Notes under the pieces: model-generated
What the model was told of the DNA's origin: nothing
The model's input: only the letters and a program-made list of their open reading frames with translations
Databases searched by the model: none
Shown here: in pieces, positions 16,475-25,520 of the stretch
How the letters are laid out: the number at the start of each line of letters is the position of its first letter
Numbering within the stretch: the first letter of the stretch is position 1
Source: Colivivens sp963640465
Lineage (GTDB): Bacteria; Bacteroidota; Bacteroidia; Bacteroidales; Bacteroidaceae
Length of the DNA: 54,855 nt
Assembly (NCBI GenBank): GCA_963640465.1
Contig: CAVHYP010000010.1
Location: 1 to 54,855 of the forward strand
Reading direction: 5' to 3'
Program-made: the position numbers and the translations under genes

Positions 16475-17482
16475 ATGACTATCATCGATTCAATTATCGC
16501 ACGCGCCCAAGCTAACAAGCAGCGCATTGTTCTTCCCGAAAGCATGGAAGAAAGGACAATCACCGCAGCCGACCGTGCTCTGGCAGACAATCTTGCCGAC
16601 ATCATCCTCATTGGAAATCCCGATGAGATAAAGAACTATGCGAAAGAATTGAAACTGACCAATATCGACAAGGCAACCATCATCGACCCGAAGACTTCCG
16701 ACAAGACTGAGGAATACGCACAGTTGCTTTTCCAACTCCGTCAGAAGAAAGGCATGACAATAGAGAAAGCACGCGAACAAGTGCTCGACCCTCTGTATTT
16801 CGGATGTCTCATCATCAAGAGCGGCGATGCCGACGGACAGATTTCCGGAGCATTGTCAACCACAGGCGACACACTGCGCCCTGCATTGCAGATCATCAAG
16901 TGTGCTCCAGGTATCACATGTGTCAGCGGAGCAATGCTGCTCATCACCCAGGCTCCACAATATGGAGAAGAAGGAGTGCTGGTGATTGGCGACGTGGCAG
17001 TCACTCCAATGCCTGATGCCAGCCAGTTGGCTCAAATCGCAGTATGTACTGCACAGACAGCCAAAAGCGTGGCTGGATTTGCCGACCCGAGAGTGGCTAT
17101 GCTGAGTTTCTCAACCAAAGGCAGCGCAAAGCACGAAGTGGTTGACAAGGTTGTGGAAGCTACTCGCCTTGCCAAGGAACTTGCACCCGACCTCAAGATT
17201 GACGGCGAGTTGCAGGCAGATGCAGCCCTCGTGCCAAGCGTAGGACAGAAGAAAGCACCGGGAAGCGACATCGCAGGAAAAGCCAACGTACTGGTTGTGC
17301 CATGCCTCGAGGTAGGCAACATCGCCTACAAGCTCGTACAGCGCCTTGGCGGAGCCGACGCCATCGGTCCTATCCTTCAGGGAATAGCACGTCCGGTGAA
17401 CGACCTGAGCCGCGGATGCAGCGTAGACGACATTTACAAGATGATTGCAATCACAGCATGCCAGGCAATGGATGCGAAGTAA
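16475..17482 (+). CDS. pta: phosphate acetyltransferase
   Basis: Converts acetyl-CoA and phosphate to acetyl phosphate. The 335-residue length is that of the short, single-domain Pta form without the N-terminal P-loop module. Landmarks are QRIVLPESMEERTITAADRA, the central DGQISGALSTTGDTLRPALQ, VIGDVAVTPMPDASQLAQIA and the C-terminal NVLVVPCLEVGNIAYKLVQR. I took the ATG at 16475, as an upstream in-frame start would lie inside proC. With ackA, 33 nt downstream, it gives ATP and acetate, a main fermentation end product of Bacteroidales. Confidence 0.95.
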   Translation: MTIIDSIIARAQANKQRIVLPESMEERTITAADRALADNLADIILIGNPDEIKNYAKELKLTNIDKATIIDPKTSDKTEEYAQLLFQLRQKKGMTIEKAREQVLDPLYFGCLIIKSGDADGQISGALSTTGDTLRPALQIIKCAPGITCVSGAMLLITQAPQYGEEGVLVIGDVAVTPMPDASQLAQIAVCTAQTAKSVAGFADPRVAMLSFSTKGSAKHEVVDKVVEATRLAKELAPDLKIDGELQADAALVPSVGQKKAPGSDIAGKANVLVVPCLEVGNIAYKLVQRLGGADAIGPILQGIARPVNDLSRGCSVDDIYKMIAITACQAMDAK

Positions 17483-17515
17483 TGAAGAACGACGACAAAA
17501 ACATACAAGACAACA

Positions 17516-18715
17516 ATGAAAATACTCGTATTAAACTGTGGCAGCAGTTCCATTAAATATGCTCTCTATGACATGACCGACAAGTCGGTAATCACATCCG
17601 GCGGCATAGAGAAAATCGGACTCCCCGACTCATTCATCAAAATCAAATACAACGGCAAGAAAGTGCAGATTGACCAACCCATCGCCGAGCACACAGCAGG
17701 TGTGGAGTTCATCTTCAGGTGCCTCACCTCTGGAGAGACTGCCGTTCTGAAATCCCTTGACGAGATTGACGCTGTGGGTCACCGCATGGTGCACGGAGGA
17801 GAGAAATTCAACAAGAGCGTAATCCTCAACGATGAAGTGATGAAGGTTTTCGAGAGCTGCAACGACCTCGCACCGCTCCACAACCCTGCAAACATCAAGG
17901 GAGTGAACGCAGTGAAGAAATTCTTGCCAAACGTACCGCAAGTAGGTGTGTTCGACACTGCATTCCACCAGACCATGCCCGACTACGCTTATATGTATGC
18001 ACTACCATATGAACTCTACAAAAATTATGGTGTGCGCCGTTACGGATTCCACGGAACAAGCCACAGATATGTAAGCCAGCGCGTGTGCGAATTCCTCGGA
18101 ATCAAACCCGAGGGCACAAAGATAATCACCTGCCACATCGGCAACGGAGCTTCCATCTCTGCAGTGAAAGACGGCAAGAGCATAGACACATCAATGGGAC
18201 TCACACCGTTGGAAGGACTTATCATGGGTACACGAAGCGGAGATATCGATGCAGGTGCAGTGACATTCCTCATGGACAAACTGGGACTTGACACAGCTGG
18301 AATCAGCAAACTGCTCAACAAGCAGTCAGGACTTGCAGGCGTCAGCGGTGGTTCAAGCGATTTCCGCGATATCCTTGCAGCCATCGAAGCAGGAAACGAC
18401 CAGGCACGCCTTGCAAAAGAAATGTACACCTACCGCATCAAGAAGTATATCGGACAATATGCAGCAGCAATGGGCGGAGTTGACGTCATCCTGTTCACTG
18501 GCGGTGCCGGCGAAAACCAGTGGGAAGTGCGTGAGGGCGCAACCAAAGGACTGGAATTCCTTGGAGTCAAGATTGACGACGAGAAGAACCACTCAGTACG
18601 CGCCACAGAAGCTGTCATCAGCACACCCGACAGCAAGGTCACTGTTTGCGTCATCCCTACCGACGAGGAACTGATGATTGCATCCGACACACTTGCTTTG
18701 GTCGGAGAAAAATAA
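17516..18715 (+). CDS. ackA: acetate kinase
   Basis: Transfers phosphate from acetyl phosphate to ADP. The 399-residue protein has all ASKHA landmarks: LVLNCGSSSIKYALYDM at the start, GHRMVHGGEKF, YGFHGTSHRYVSQR, ITCHIGNGASI, MGTRSGDIDAGAV and LFTGGAGENQWEVREG. It is paired with pta as usual and followed by a hairpin terminator, giving a convergent arrangement with the ABC-F gene. Confidence 0.96.
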   Translation: MKILVLNCGSSSIKYALYDMTDKSVITSGGIEKIGLPDSFIKIKYNGKKVQIDQPIAEHTAGVEFIFRCLTSGETAVLKSLDEIDAVGHRMVHGGEKFNKSVILNDEVMKVFESCNDLAPLHNPANIKGVNAVKKFLPNVPQVGVFDTAFHQTMPDYAYMYALPYELYKNYGVRRYGFHGTSHRYVSQRVCEFLGIKPEGTKIITCHIGNGASISAVKDGKSIDTSMGLTPLEGLIMGTRSGDIDAGAVTFLMDKLGLDTAGISKLLNKQSGLAGVSGGSSDFRDILAAIEAGNDQARLAKEMYTYRIKKYIGQYAAAMGGVDVILFTGGAGENQWEVREGATKGLEFLGVKIDDEKNHSVRATEAVISTPDSKVTVCVIPTDEELMIASDTLALVGEK

Positions 18716-18779
18716 CAAAGCGAAATGCAAGTATCGGCAGATGCAAATAGAAACCGATACAGAAACATAAGCAAAAGCA

Positions 18780-18823
18780 AGCGTGCCACCATTGCCTCAC
18801 AGACAAAAGATGGCACGTTTTTT
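18780..18823 (+). terminator. Rho-independent terminator after ackA
   Basis: CGTGCCA (18782-18788) pairs with TGGCACG (18811-18817), a loop of 22 nt, then six T residues. It lies between convergent ackA and the ABC-F gene. Confidence 0.75.
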
Positions 18824-18844
18824 CATGTATGATCGGAATACCGC

Positions 18845-20641
18845 TTATTGGGAAACCTGCTCACTGAGCCGTTCCCATTCATCAATGGCATCCGACAACC
18901 GTTGTTGCAACTGAGTGTACTTCTCCACCAGTTTCATATCGTTCTTCTCTGCCAGAGTTTTCTCCACCTCAGCTATTTCCGTTTCCAGTTTCTCTACCCT
19001 GTCTTCACATTCCTTCAGCGCTTTCTCGGCTTTTGCCTTAGCTTTGGCTTCAGCCTTCTGCTGTTCATACGATATGATTCGCTTCTGCTTTGCTTCATCG
19101 GAAGAAACTTTGTCGGCTGGCTTCTGCTTTGGTGCGACCTCCTTTTCCTTCGCCGTATGAATGGAGATGCTACTCTTCTCGATAGGCTCGAACACCTTCT
19201 GGTCCTTGAACATATAGACCTTATCGACCAGTCCGTCGAGGAACGCACGGTCGTGACTCACGATGATGGCTGTGCCGTCGAAATCACGTATTGCATTCTT
19301 CAGGACTTCCTTCGACTGCATATCGAGATGGTTGGTAGGCTCATCAAGAATAAGCAAGTTCACGGGTTGCAATAGCAACTGAATCATCGCCAGCCGGCTT
19401 CGTTCACCGCCCGACAACACTTTCACGAACTTGTCGCTCGCTTCGCCACCGAACATGAATGCGCCAAGCAAGTCACGCACCTTTGTGCGCATGTCTCCCG
19501 TTGCCACCCGATCAATGGTGTCAAACACCGTGATGTCTCCGTCAAGCAACTGNNNNNNNNNNGCCTGGTTCTGAGCGAAATATCCTATCTGCACATTGTG
19601 TCCTATCTTCAGGTTGCCCTCGAAAGGAATCTGTCCCATGATGCACTTCACAAGCGTTGACTTTCCCTCGCCGTTGTTTCCCATGAATGCCACCTTCTCT
19701 CCACGCTTGATGGTGAGATTCACATGATTGAATATCACATGATTGCCATAGGCTTTCATCACCTCATCACAAATCACGGGATAGTCGCCACTGCGCTGGC
19801 ATGGTGGGAATTTGAGGTGCAACAAAGCGGTGTCTACCTGATCAATCTCAATAGGTACAATTTTCTCCAACTGCTTGATGCGGCTCTGCACCTGATTGGA
19901 TTTTGTCGGCTTATACCTGAACTTCTCGATGAAGTCCTTGATTTCGGCAATCTCTTTCTGTTGGTTCTCGTAGGCGCGAATCTGCTGTTCCCTGCGCTCG
20001 TCACGCAACTTCACATATTCATCATAACTCACTTTGTAGTCGTTGATATGTCCGCAGGTTATTTCAATCGTACGGTTGGTGGTGTTGTTGATGAATGCCC
20101 GGTCGTGGCTCACAAGCAGCACAGCCTTGGCAGAACTCTGGATGAAACGCTCGAGCCATTGTATTGAACCGATGTCCAAATGGTTAGTCGGCTCGTCGAG
20201 CAAAAGCAAGTCGGGCTTGCGCAGCAGAATCTTGGCAAGTTCAATTCGCATGCGCCAACCGCCGGAGAATTCACTCGTAGGACGGTCAAAATCCTCGCGT
20301 TTGAATCCCAATCCGATAAGGGTCTTGTCGATATCTGCCTTCATCGACCACTCTTCCACATGATTCTCTCCATCAAACGCCTTGGCTGTTTCCTGTGCCA
20401 AAGTACACGAATCGCTGAGATTCATGACCTGGGGCAGATAACCAATGGTCAGTTCCTTGGGACGTGACACCACCCCGCTGGTTGGCTGCTGCAGGCCAGC
20501 TATAATTTTCAACATTGTGGATTTTCCGGCACCGTTCTTGCCGACCAATGCAATACGGTCGTTGGAATTGATTACAAAACCAACATTCTCGAACAAGGGA
20601 CGTGCCCCGAACTCCACGCATAGATTTTCAATTGAAACCAT
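18845..20641 (-). CDS. ABC-F family ATPase (Uup/YdiF type), contains assembly gap
   Basis: Soluble twin ABC ATPase of about 598 codons with no membrane domain, expected to act on ribosomes. Domain 1 has Walker A GKNGAGKST, signature FSGGWRMRIELAK and Walker B LLLLDEPTNHLD. A charged linker with RYKPTKSNQVQSRIKQLEKI follows. Domain 2 has GNNGEGKST, LSGGERSRLAMIQ and LLILDEPTNHLD. The last about 90 residues form a Lys/Glu/Ala-rich coiled coil as in Uup. I chose the ATG at 20641 because MVSIENLCVEFG is the normal start; six more codons upstream are open. Ten N at 19553-19562 hide up to four codons in domain 2. Its convergent neighbour is ackA. Confidence 0.9.
   Translation of the reverse strand: MVSIENLCVEFGARPLFENVGFVINSNDRIALVGKNGAGKSTMLKIIAGLQQPTSGVVSRPKELTIGYLPQVMNLSDSCTLAQETAKAFDGENHVEEWSMKADIDKTLIGLGFKREDFDRPTSEFSGGWRMRIELAKILLRKPDLLLLDEPTNHLDIGSIQWLERFIQSSAKAVLLVSHDRAFINNTTNRTIEITCGHINDYKVSYDEYVKLRDERREQQIRAYENQQKEIAEIKDFIEKFRYKPTKSNQVQSRIKQLEKIVPIEIDQVDTALLHLKFPPCQRSGDYPVICDEVMKAYGNHVIFNHVNLTIKRGEKVAFMGNNGEGKSTLVKCIMGQIPFEGNLKIGHNVQIGYFAQNQXXXXQLLDGDITVFDTIDRVATGDMRTKVRDLLGAFMFGGEASDKFVKVLSGGERSRLAMIQLLLQPVNLLILDEPTNHLDMQSKEVLKNAIRDFDGTAIIVSHDRAFLDGLVDKVYMFKDQKVFEPIEKSSISIHTAKEKEVAPKQKPADKVSSDEAKQKRIISYEQQKAEAKAKAKAEKALKECEDRVEKLETEIAEVEKTLAEKNDMKLVEKYTQLQQRLSDAIDEWERLSEQVSQ
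19553..19562. other. Run of 10 N (scaffold gap)
   Basis: Ten unresolved bases inside the ABC-F gene, after the codons for GYFAQNQ in domain 2. The frame on both sides agrees if 10 bases are kept, but family members, as I remember them, have only one or two residues between NQ and LLDG, so the real missing length may be about 1 nt. Confidence 0.99.
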
Positions 20642-20663
20642 CTTGATACTTATTTCCAAAGCG

Positions 20664-20695
20664 CAAAGTTAGCATCATTTTCCCGAATAACCAAA
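20664..20695 (-). promoter_or_regulatory. Promoter of the ABC-F gene
   Basis: On the minus strand TTTG (20695-20692), 20 nt, then TAACTTTG (20671-20664). Both boxes match the consensus, and the -7 box is 23 nt before the ATG, giving a very short leader of about 15 nt. Confidence 0.75.
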
Positions 20696-20832
20696 TCTTC
20701 ACGGCTTTATGACTTATACCAGGGCATTGTTCGTGTTGCACAGTATGTATACAGCCCACAATCCCATACATGCTCTAATCGCAATCAACAGCTTCTCCGC
20801 ATTTTCGGAAATGGCATTGTGCGTAAACAAAG

Positions 20833-21180
20833 GCATCTCCGAGTTTCGGTGAAGGCTTTGCATGCAAACAAAGGCATTTCCGAGTTTCGGTGAAGGCATT
20901 GCATGCAAACAATGGCATTTCCGAGTTTCGCTGAAGGCTTTGCACGCAAACAATGGCATTTCCGAGTTTCGGTGAAGGCATTGCATGCAAACAATGGCAT
21001 TTCCGAGTTTCGCTGAAGGCTTTGCACGCAAACAATGGTATTTCCGAGTTTCGCTGAAGGCTTTGCACGCAAACAATGGTATTTCCGAGTTTCGGTGAAG
21101 GCATTGCATGCAAACAATGGCATTTCCGAGTTTCGATGAAGGCTTTGCACGCAAACAATGGCATTTCTGAGTTTCGGATG
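20833..21180. repeat. 41-bp tandem repeat array, eight full units plus partial ends
   Basis: Units start at 20833, 20874, 20915, 20956, 20997, 21038, 21079, 21120 and a partial one at 21161, always 41 bp apart. The unit reads GCATTTCCGAGTTTCGGTGA then AGGCNTTGCAYGCAAACAATG. Two variants alternate for part of the array (GGTGAAGGCATTGCATG and GCTGAAGGCTTTGCACG), giving an 82-bp higher order. Within units TTTGCATGCAAA and CCGAGTTTCGG are self-complementary. A degenerate half unit precedes (about 20812-20832). There are no unique spacers, so it is no CRISPR. All three minus-strand frames stay open, because 41 is not a multiple of 3 and the unit lacks stops; I do not treat these as genes. Confidence 0.95.
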
Positions 21181-21344
21181 GTTACCATATACTCCTAATA
21201 ACCATCACTCCAAATTCCGGTAATAACCATCACTCCAAATTCCGGATGAGCCATAAATTCTGCCATACAAAATGTGCCATACAAAAATGTGCCCACACTT
21301 TCTACAAGCATGGACACATCCCGAAATTAGTTTTGACTGGTTTT

Positions 21345-23975
21345 TTACTTAACAACTACTTTTGTGCTGGCATCACCTGCCGACACTACATAAACACCTG
21401 ACTCCAGCCAAGATGCCGCAGTCACATCCTGACCTTGGGCATTGTATACATGGTATTTCTTCACGCCCGACACCTTGATGCGGTGATTCTTGCTGCTCAC
21501 CTTCAATTTCGTCTGTGCATCGTTTTTCATGGAATGTATGCCGTCAGCCACATTTTCGCTTGACTTTATGGTTATGGTCTTGGTTTCAAATCCTTCGGAT
21601 TCAACCTTGACTACGATGTCTCCGGCTACGTCAGTGGTCTTTACAATGGTCTGTGCACGTCCGTTGTAGAGCTTGGGCGAGTTGTTTCGGAAACTCTCCA
21701 TGTCGTTTGGACATGCATTGCCGCTGGCAAGTATCACGCCCGGACCTTCAACACTGAAGTTCACTTCACGCTGAGAGTCGTACACAACCTGACCGTCAGC
21801 ATCCACGAGTTCTGCAGTGACATACGCCAAGTCGTTGTCGTCTGAAGCCACAGAACTGCGGTCGGTCACAAGGCGCAATCCTACTGGTTCGCCTGTGGTC
21901 TTGAGGGTGAAGCTCTCGCCTTCTTTCTCTCCGTCGTACTCTACTGCCTTCAGTTCTCCTGGTTTGTAAGGCACTGAGAATCCTGCCCAGAAAGTTGACG
22001 ATGTAGCTTTGGTGCCAATGAGTTCACCGTTGAGATACAGTCGTACCTGAGGTGAACGTGAATAGACGTTTACTGTCACGTTTGTACCTTCTTTGCAATC
22101 GATGTTCCAGCTTTGATGTTCCAGTTGCCATCCCCATGCAGAGATGCTCTGATAAGTGCCCGACGGCGCCACTTCCTCTGCTGCCATCGTGATTGCCTTG
22201 CGGTGCCACACCACGTCACGGTAGTACGACTGCGGTTTCTTGGTGCCTATCAAGTCAATGTCACCACACCAGCCGTTGAACCAAGGCCAGCCAGGAGAGA
22301 AGGGTTGGTTTCCGCTCTTGCGGAATGAAGCGCTACCGATACCAGCCTCTCCTAGATAGTCCATCGCTGTCCACACGAAGTCGCCTATCACGTAAGGATA
22401 TTTCTCAGCCAGCACCCAGTTTTCCGATGCACGCTTCGGATAGGTCTCCAGTCCCACAATTACACGGTCGGGGTGAGAAGCATGATCACTTTCGTACTTG
22501 TCGTAAATGTAGTTGTATCCACCTACGTCAAGACTCTGGAACGCCTTTTCACTGTCTTCGCTCCAACTGTGGCTATAGCTGTCCCAACCTGGAATAGCCG
22601 CAGTAAGAGCACGTGTTGAATCGAGCGAAAGTACTGTGTTTCTCAGCCTTGCAGCAGCTGCCATACCATCGGTAGTGATACGGCCCGGGATTTCATTTCC
22701 CAAACCCCACATTATTATACTTGGGTGGTTGCGGTCGCGTCGCACCATCACCTGGATATCCCTGTCGCTGAATTCTGCGAAGTACTGGTGGTAGTCGTCA
22801 TTGTTCTTTGCCACAAGCCACTGGTCGAATGATTCCTCGAGCACAAGAATTCCGATGCTGTCGCAAGCATCAAGGAAATGCTCTGACACGATGTTGTGGG
22901 CAGTACGCAGGGCATTGAAGCCTTCACGCTTCAGCAATGTGATCTTGCGGTTTTCGGCTGCATCATAAGCCGCAGCACCGAGCAAACCATTGTCGTGATG
23001 CACACAACCTCCCTGCAACAGTATCTGCTTGCCATTGAGGACGCATCCTTTCTCTGCACTGAACTCAATGGTACGCACACCGAAGCGGGTGCTCAGTTGG
23101 TCGGTGGTCTTACCTCCAGCCACGCTTACTATGGCTCTGTAGAGATAAGGGTCTTCCGGACTCCACCGGTTGGGGTTATCTATATGTAAGTTAAAGGTCA
23201 GTGTTTCCTCGCTGTTCTTGTCCACGTTCACGCTTTGCTTGGCTGTTGCCACCACCATTCCGGCTTTGTCTTGTAAAGTGACGGTCACTTCAGCGGATGT
23301 TTTCTTCTTCTGTTCGTTCTTCACTGCTGTCTTCACGCATACATCTGCACGGTTGTCGGTGACATTAGGTGTATAGATGTAGTTGCTCCATGAATCGAGG
23401 TGGAGTTTAGGGGTTTTTATCAACCACACGTGGCGATATATTCCAGAGCCCGCATACCAACGGGTGTTTACGCCCTGGTTCTCGACTTTCACGGTAAGGA
23501 TGTTAGGTTCTCCCGGCTTGTTACAGAATTCAGTTGCATCAAATCTGAAACTCTGATAGCCGTAATGGTTGAAGTAGATTTTCCTTCCGTTCAACCACAC
23601 TGTACTTTGGTTGTATGCTCCCTCGAAATAAAGCAAGATGCGCTTGTCGGCATCCTCCTTGTCAAGAGTGAATGTCTTTCTGTACCATCCTTCGCCACCC
23701 ATGGTGTAGCCAGTCTGACTGCCGCCAGGAGCGTTCTTGGTGAAAGGTCCGGCATTGTTTCCCGCTGCCGTAGCAGCTTCTGTTTCCACACTCCAGTCGT
23801 GGGGCAAATCAATGGTACGCCAACCGCTGTCATCGAAAGATTCGCCAATAGCATCGGTCACAGTTCCATAATGGAACTTCCAGTTTTTGTCGATACATGT
23901 TTTTCTGTCGCCTGCCTGCATGCTTGTTGCAGTCAACAATGCCATAGCAAGGCAAAGTAGAGTTTTATGTTTCAT
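21345..23975 (-). CDS. secreted GH2 beta-galactosidase-like glycoside hydrolase with a C-terminal sorting-type domain
   Basis: A secreted enzyme of 876 residues. Signal peptide at residues 1-21 (ends MQAG). A GH2 sugar-binding domain follows (LPHDWSVE, GGEGWYRKTF, NQSTVWLNG), then an Ig-like domain and a TIM barrel with acid/base Glu428 in IMWGLGNEIPGR and nucleophile Glu510 in VIVGLETYPKR. The later part (about 620-790) has Ig-like regions as in DUF4982-type GH2 enzymes. The last about 40 residues (KYHVYNAQGQDVTAASW..., ending VKVVVK-like) resemble a type A T9SS sorting domain. The usual HNP(P/Y)S stretch reads HNIVSEHF here. It should release galactose or a related sugar from glycans at the cell surface. 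It is 168 nt downstream of a secreted binding-type protein in the same direction. Confidence 0.85.
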   Translation of the reverse strand: MKHKTLLCLAMALLTATSMQAGDRKTCIDKNWKFHYGTVTDAIGESFDDSGWRTIDLPHDWSVETEAATAAGNNAGPFTKNAPGGSQTGYTMGGEGWYRKTFTLDKEDADKRILLYFEGAYNQSTVWLNGRKIYFNHYGYQSFRFDATEFCNKPGEPNILTVKVENQGVNTRWYAGSGIYRHVWLIKTPKLHLDSWSNYIYTPNVTDNRADVCVKTAVKNEQKKKTSAEVTVTLQDKAGMVVATAKQSVNVDKNSEETLTFNLHIDNPNRWSPEDPYLYRAIVSVAGGKTTDQLSTRFGVRTIEFSAEKGCVLNGKQILLQGGCVHHDNGLLGAAAYDAAENRKITLLKREGFNALRTAHNIVSEHFLDACDSIGILVLEESFDQWLVAKNNDDYHQYFAEFSDRDIQVMVRRDRNHPSIIMWGLGNEIPGRITTDGMAAAARLRNTVLSLDSTRALTAAIPGWDSYSHSWSEDSEKAFQSLDVGGYNYIYDKYESDHASHPDRVIVGLETYPKRASENWVLAEKYPYVIGDFVWTAMDYLGEAGIGSASFRKSGNQPFSPGWPWFNGWCGDIDLIGTKKPQSYYRDVVWHRKAITMAAEEVAPSGTYQSISAWGWQLEHQSWNIDCKEGTNVTVNVYSRSPQVRLYLNGELIGTKATSSTFWAGFSVPYKPGELKAVEYDGEKEGESFTLKTTGEPVGLRLVTDRSSVASDDNDLAYVTAELVDADGQVVYDSQREVNFSVEGPGVILASGNACPNDMESFRNNSPKLYNGRAQTIVKTTDVAGDIVVKVESEGFETKTITIKSSENVADGIHSMKNDAQTKLKVSSKNHRIKVSGVKKYHVYNAQGQDVTAASWLESGVYVVSAGDASTKVVVK

Positions 23976-24143
23976 ATCGTCCGGTGTTATATGTTTGTTA
24001 GTTTAGTTATGAGTTCTATGTTCTATATTGAGTTCTTAATTATTGATATTTTGTTCTCCTGTTAGGAACAAATACTTGTTTTTAATGTCAAATGCAAGTT
24101 CTTTTGTTATGCACTTTCTTTTGTTAGAATCAAGTCCTATAAA

Positions 24144-25214
24144 TCAGGGCAGTTCAATCCATCCGCTGTAGGCTTTCACGCTTGAGGCCGAAGCCCGTCT
24201 GTGGAAGGTCAAGCCATCGGATTGCATGATGTATACGTCATTCATGCCATCCTGCTGTCGGAAATTGCCTTGCAGAATCACCCCATCCACACTTGCGGAA
24301 GTATTGGCTGTCATGTCTACCACAACCCTGTCGAACGCATAAGTTGAACGGTTTCCGTCGGTAGCCTTCACTACATAAGTCTTTCCGCGCTCGATGGTTT
24401 TGACTGGAGTTGTAGTCACCACATAGTCGTTTCCATGTTGCGTGACTGCTGTTACCTCGCCTACCTCACTAAAATAAGAGGCAGTAGTGGTGCTGTCCAC
24501 TGGGAACGGCAGACACAATGTAGTGTATCCATCAGCTGCGACATTGCGTTTCAACAACACATCGGCATAACTGTAGCCACGAACACAAGTCAGGTCGAAA
24601 TCTTCGCTCAAAGCAACCTTCTCGGGATTGCCCATTCCCTGGCACTCCACTGTCACTCCTGCAATGCTTGTCCAGTCGTTCAGGTTTGTTCCATCGGCAG
24701 TGATTCCTATCTTCAGTTGCTCTCCTGCTTTGATGGTACACGTCACACTCAGCCTTTGCCATTTGTTCTGGGTGATGGCAACACGCTCATCGTTCGCCAT
24801 AAACCAAAGTCCACCGCCATACTGTCCCTTCTTGCTGGTGTCATTATATATCTGTCCGACCACATAGGCAGACACCACATAAGTACCGGGCAACAAGCCA
24901 TCGACAGTCTGCCAAATCAAGTCGGCATTGGTAACCGGGCTCCAGTACCATGATTCAATGCCTTTGCCTGCATAAACGGAGCTGTCGAACTCAGTGTTGT
25001 GCTTGTTGTATCCGGCCGCAGCATCGTTCGCATTGCGCGACCATCCGAAATTTTCCGTACCCGTCGGATTCTTCAACATACCCGACACGTCATAAGGCTG
25101 GTCCACTGTAGCGGCAATGTACTTGTCTAAGTCCACACCGCCGTCAGCCCATACAGTTTGCTGTGCCACTGTCATGAGTAGCAAAGCCGATGTTAATAGA
25201 AATGTTCGTTTCAT
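24144..25214 (-). CDS. secreted beta-sandwich protein, probable carbohydrate-binding partner
   Basis: A 356-residue protein with a signal peptide (hydrophobic residues 4-20, cleavage near VWADGG). The first half (about 30-190) has the layout of a galactose-binding-like sandwich: ESWYWSPVTNADLIWQTVDG, LPGTYVVSAYVVGQ, KWQRLSVTCTIKAGEQLKIG. The second half contains DGYTTLCLPFPVDS and ends KAYSGWIELP, a pattern I know from many Prevotella and Bacteroides secreted proteins. No catalytic motif is visible. It leads the minus-strand unit with the GH2 enzyme, so it may bind the same glycan. I do not recognise a named family. Confidence 0.6.
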   Translation of the reverse strand: MKRTFLLTSALLLMTVAQQTVWADGGVDLDKYIAATVDQPYDVSGMLKNPTGTENFGWSRNANDAAAGYNKHNTEFDSSVYAGKGIESWYWSPVTNADLIWQTVDGLLPGTYVVSAYVVGQIYNDTSKKGQYGGGLWFMANDERVAITQNKWQRLSVTCTIKAGEQLKIGITADGTNLNDWTSIAGVTVECQGMGNPEKVALSEDFDLTCVRGYSYADVLLKRNVAADGYTTLCLPFPVDSTTTASYFSEVGEVTAVTQHGNDYVVTTTPVKTIERGKTYVVKATDGNRSTYAFDRVVVDMTANTSASVDGVILQGNFRQQDGMNDVYIMQSDGLTFHRRASASSVKAYSGWIELP

Positions 25215-25239
25215 ATTCGATTCCGTTTTTCTTCGGCTG

Positions 25240-25247
25240 CAAAGTTA
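25240..25247 (-). promoter_or_regulatory. -7 promoter element of the GH2 locus
   Basis: The minus strand reads TAACTTTG, an exact match, 26 nt before the ATG of the secreted sandwich protein. It faces the regulator promoter across about 220 nt, an arrangement that would let one DNA-binding protein act on both. Confidence 0.65.
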
Positions 25248-25465
25248 GTCGCTACTTTTATCCTGCACACCACAATTGTGCGTCATTATGCTAAAACGTA
25301 TCGTGAAAACACATGTTTGCAACATTCCTTCTACTTGTTTGCAACATTCGGAATCGGAAACATCGATGAAATCGAAAGGAGAAGAAACATATCGAATAAA
25401 GAAAGATGAGAGAGACAACGATTACTTTTAGTGTATCAGATGAAATCCAATCGCAAAACTTTTCG

Positions 25466-25473
25466 TAAATTTG
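25466..25473 (+). promoter_or_regulatory. -7 promoter element of the propeller-AraC regulator
   Basis: TAAATTTG, an exact match, 48 nt before the regulator ATG. No clear upstream TTTG at 19-20 nt, which suggests a regulated or weak promoter. Confidence 0.6.
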
Positions 25474-25520
25474 CATGTCCGAGTCCAATTCACGGACACA
25501 TCACTCATTATATTATATAG

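Noticed and set aside
20833..21180. CRISPR array
   Set aside because: Units are head-to-tail with no unique spacers, and no cas gene is in the window.
20714..21188. Three overlapping minus-strand frames of 121-146 codons
   Set aside because: They are made of the 41-bp array read in all three frames; no promoter or start context. A by-product of a stop-free repeat.
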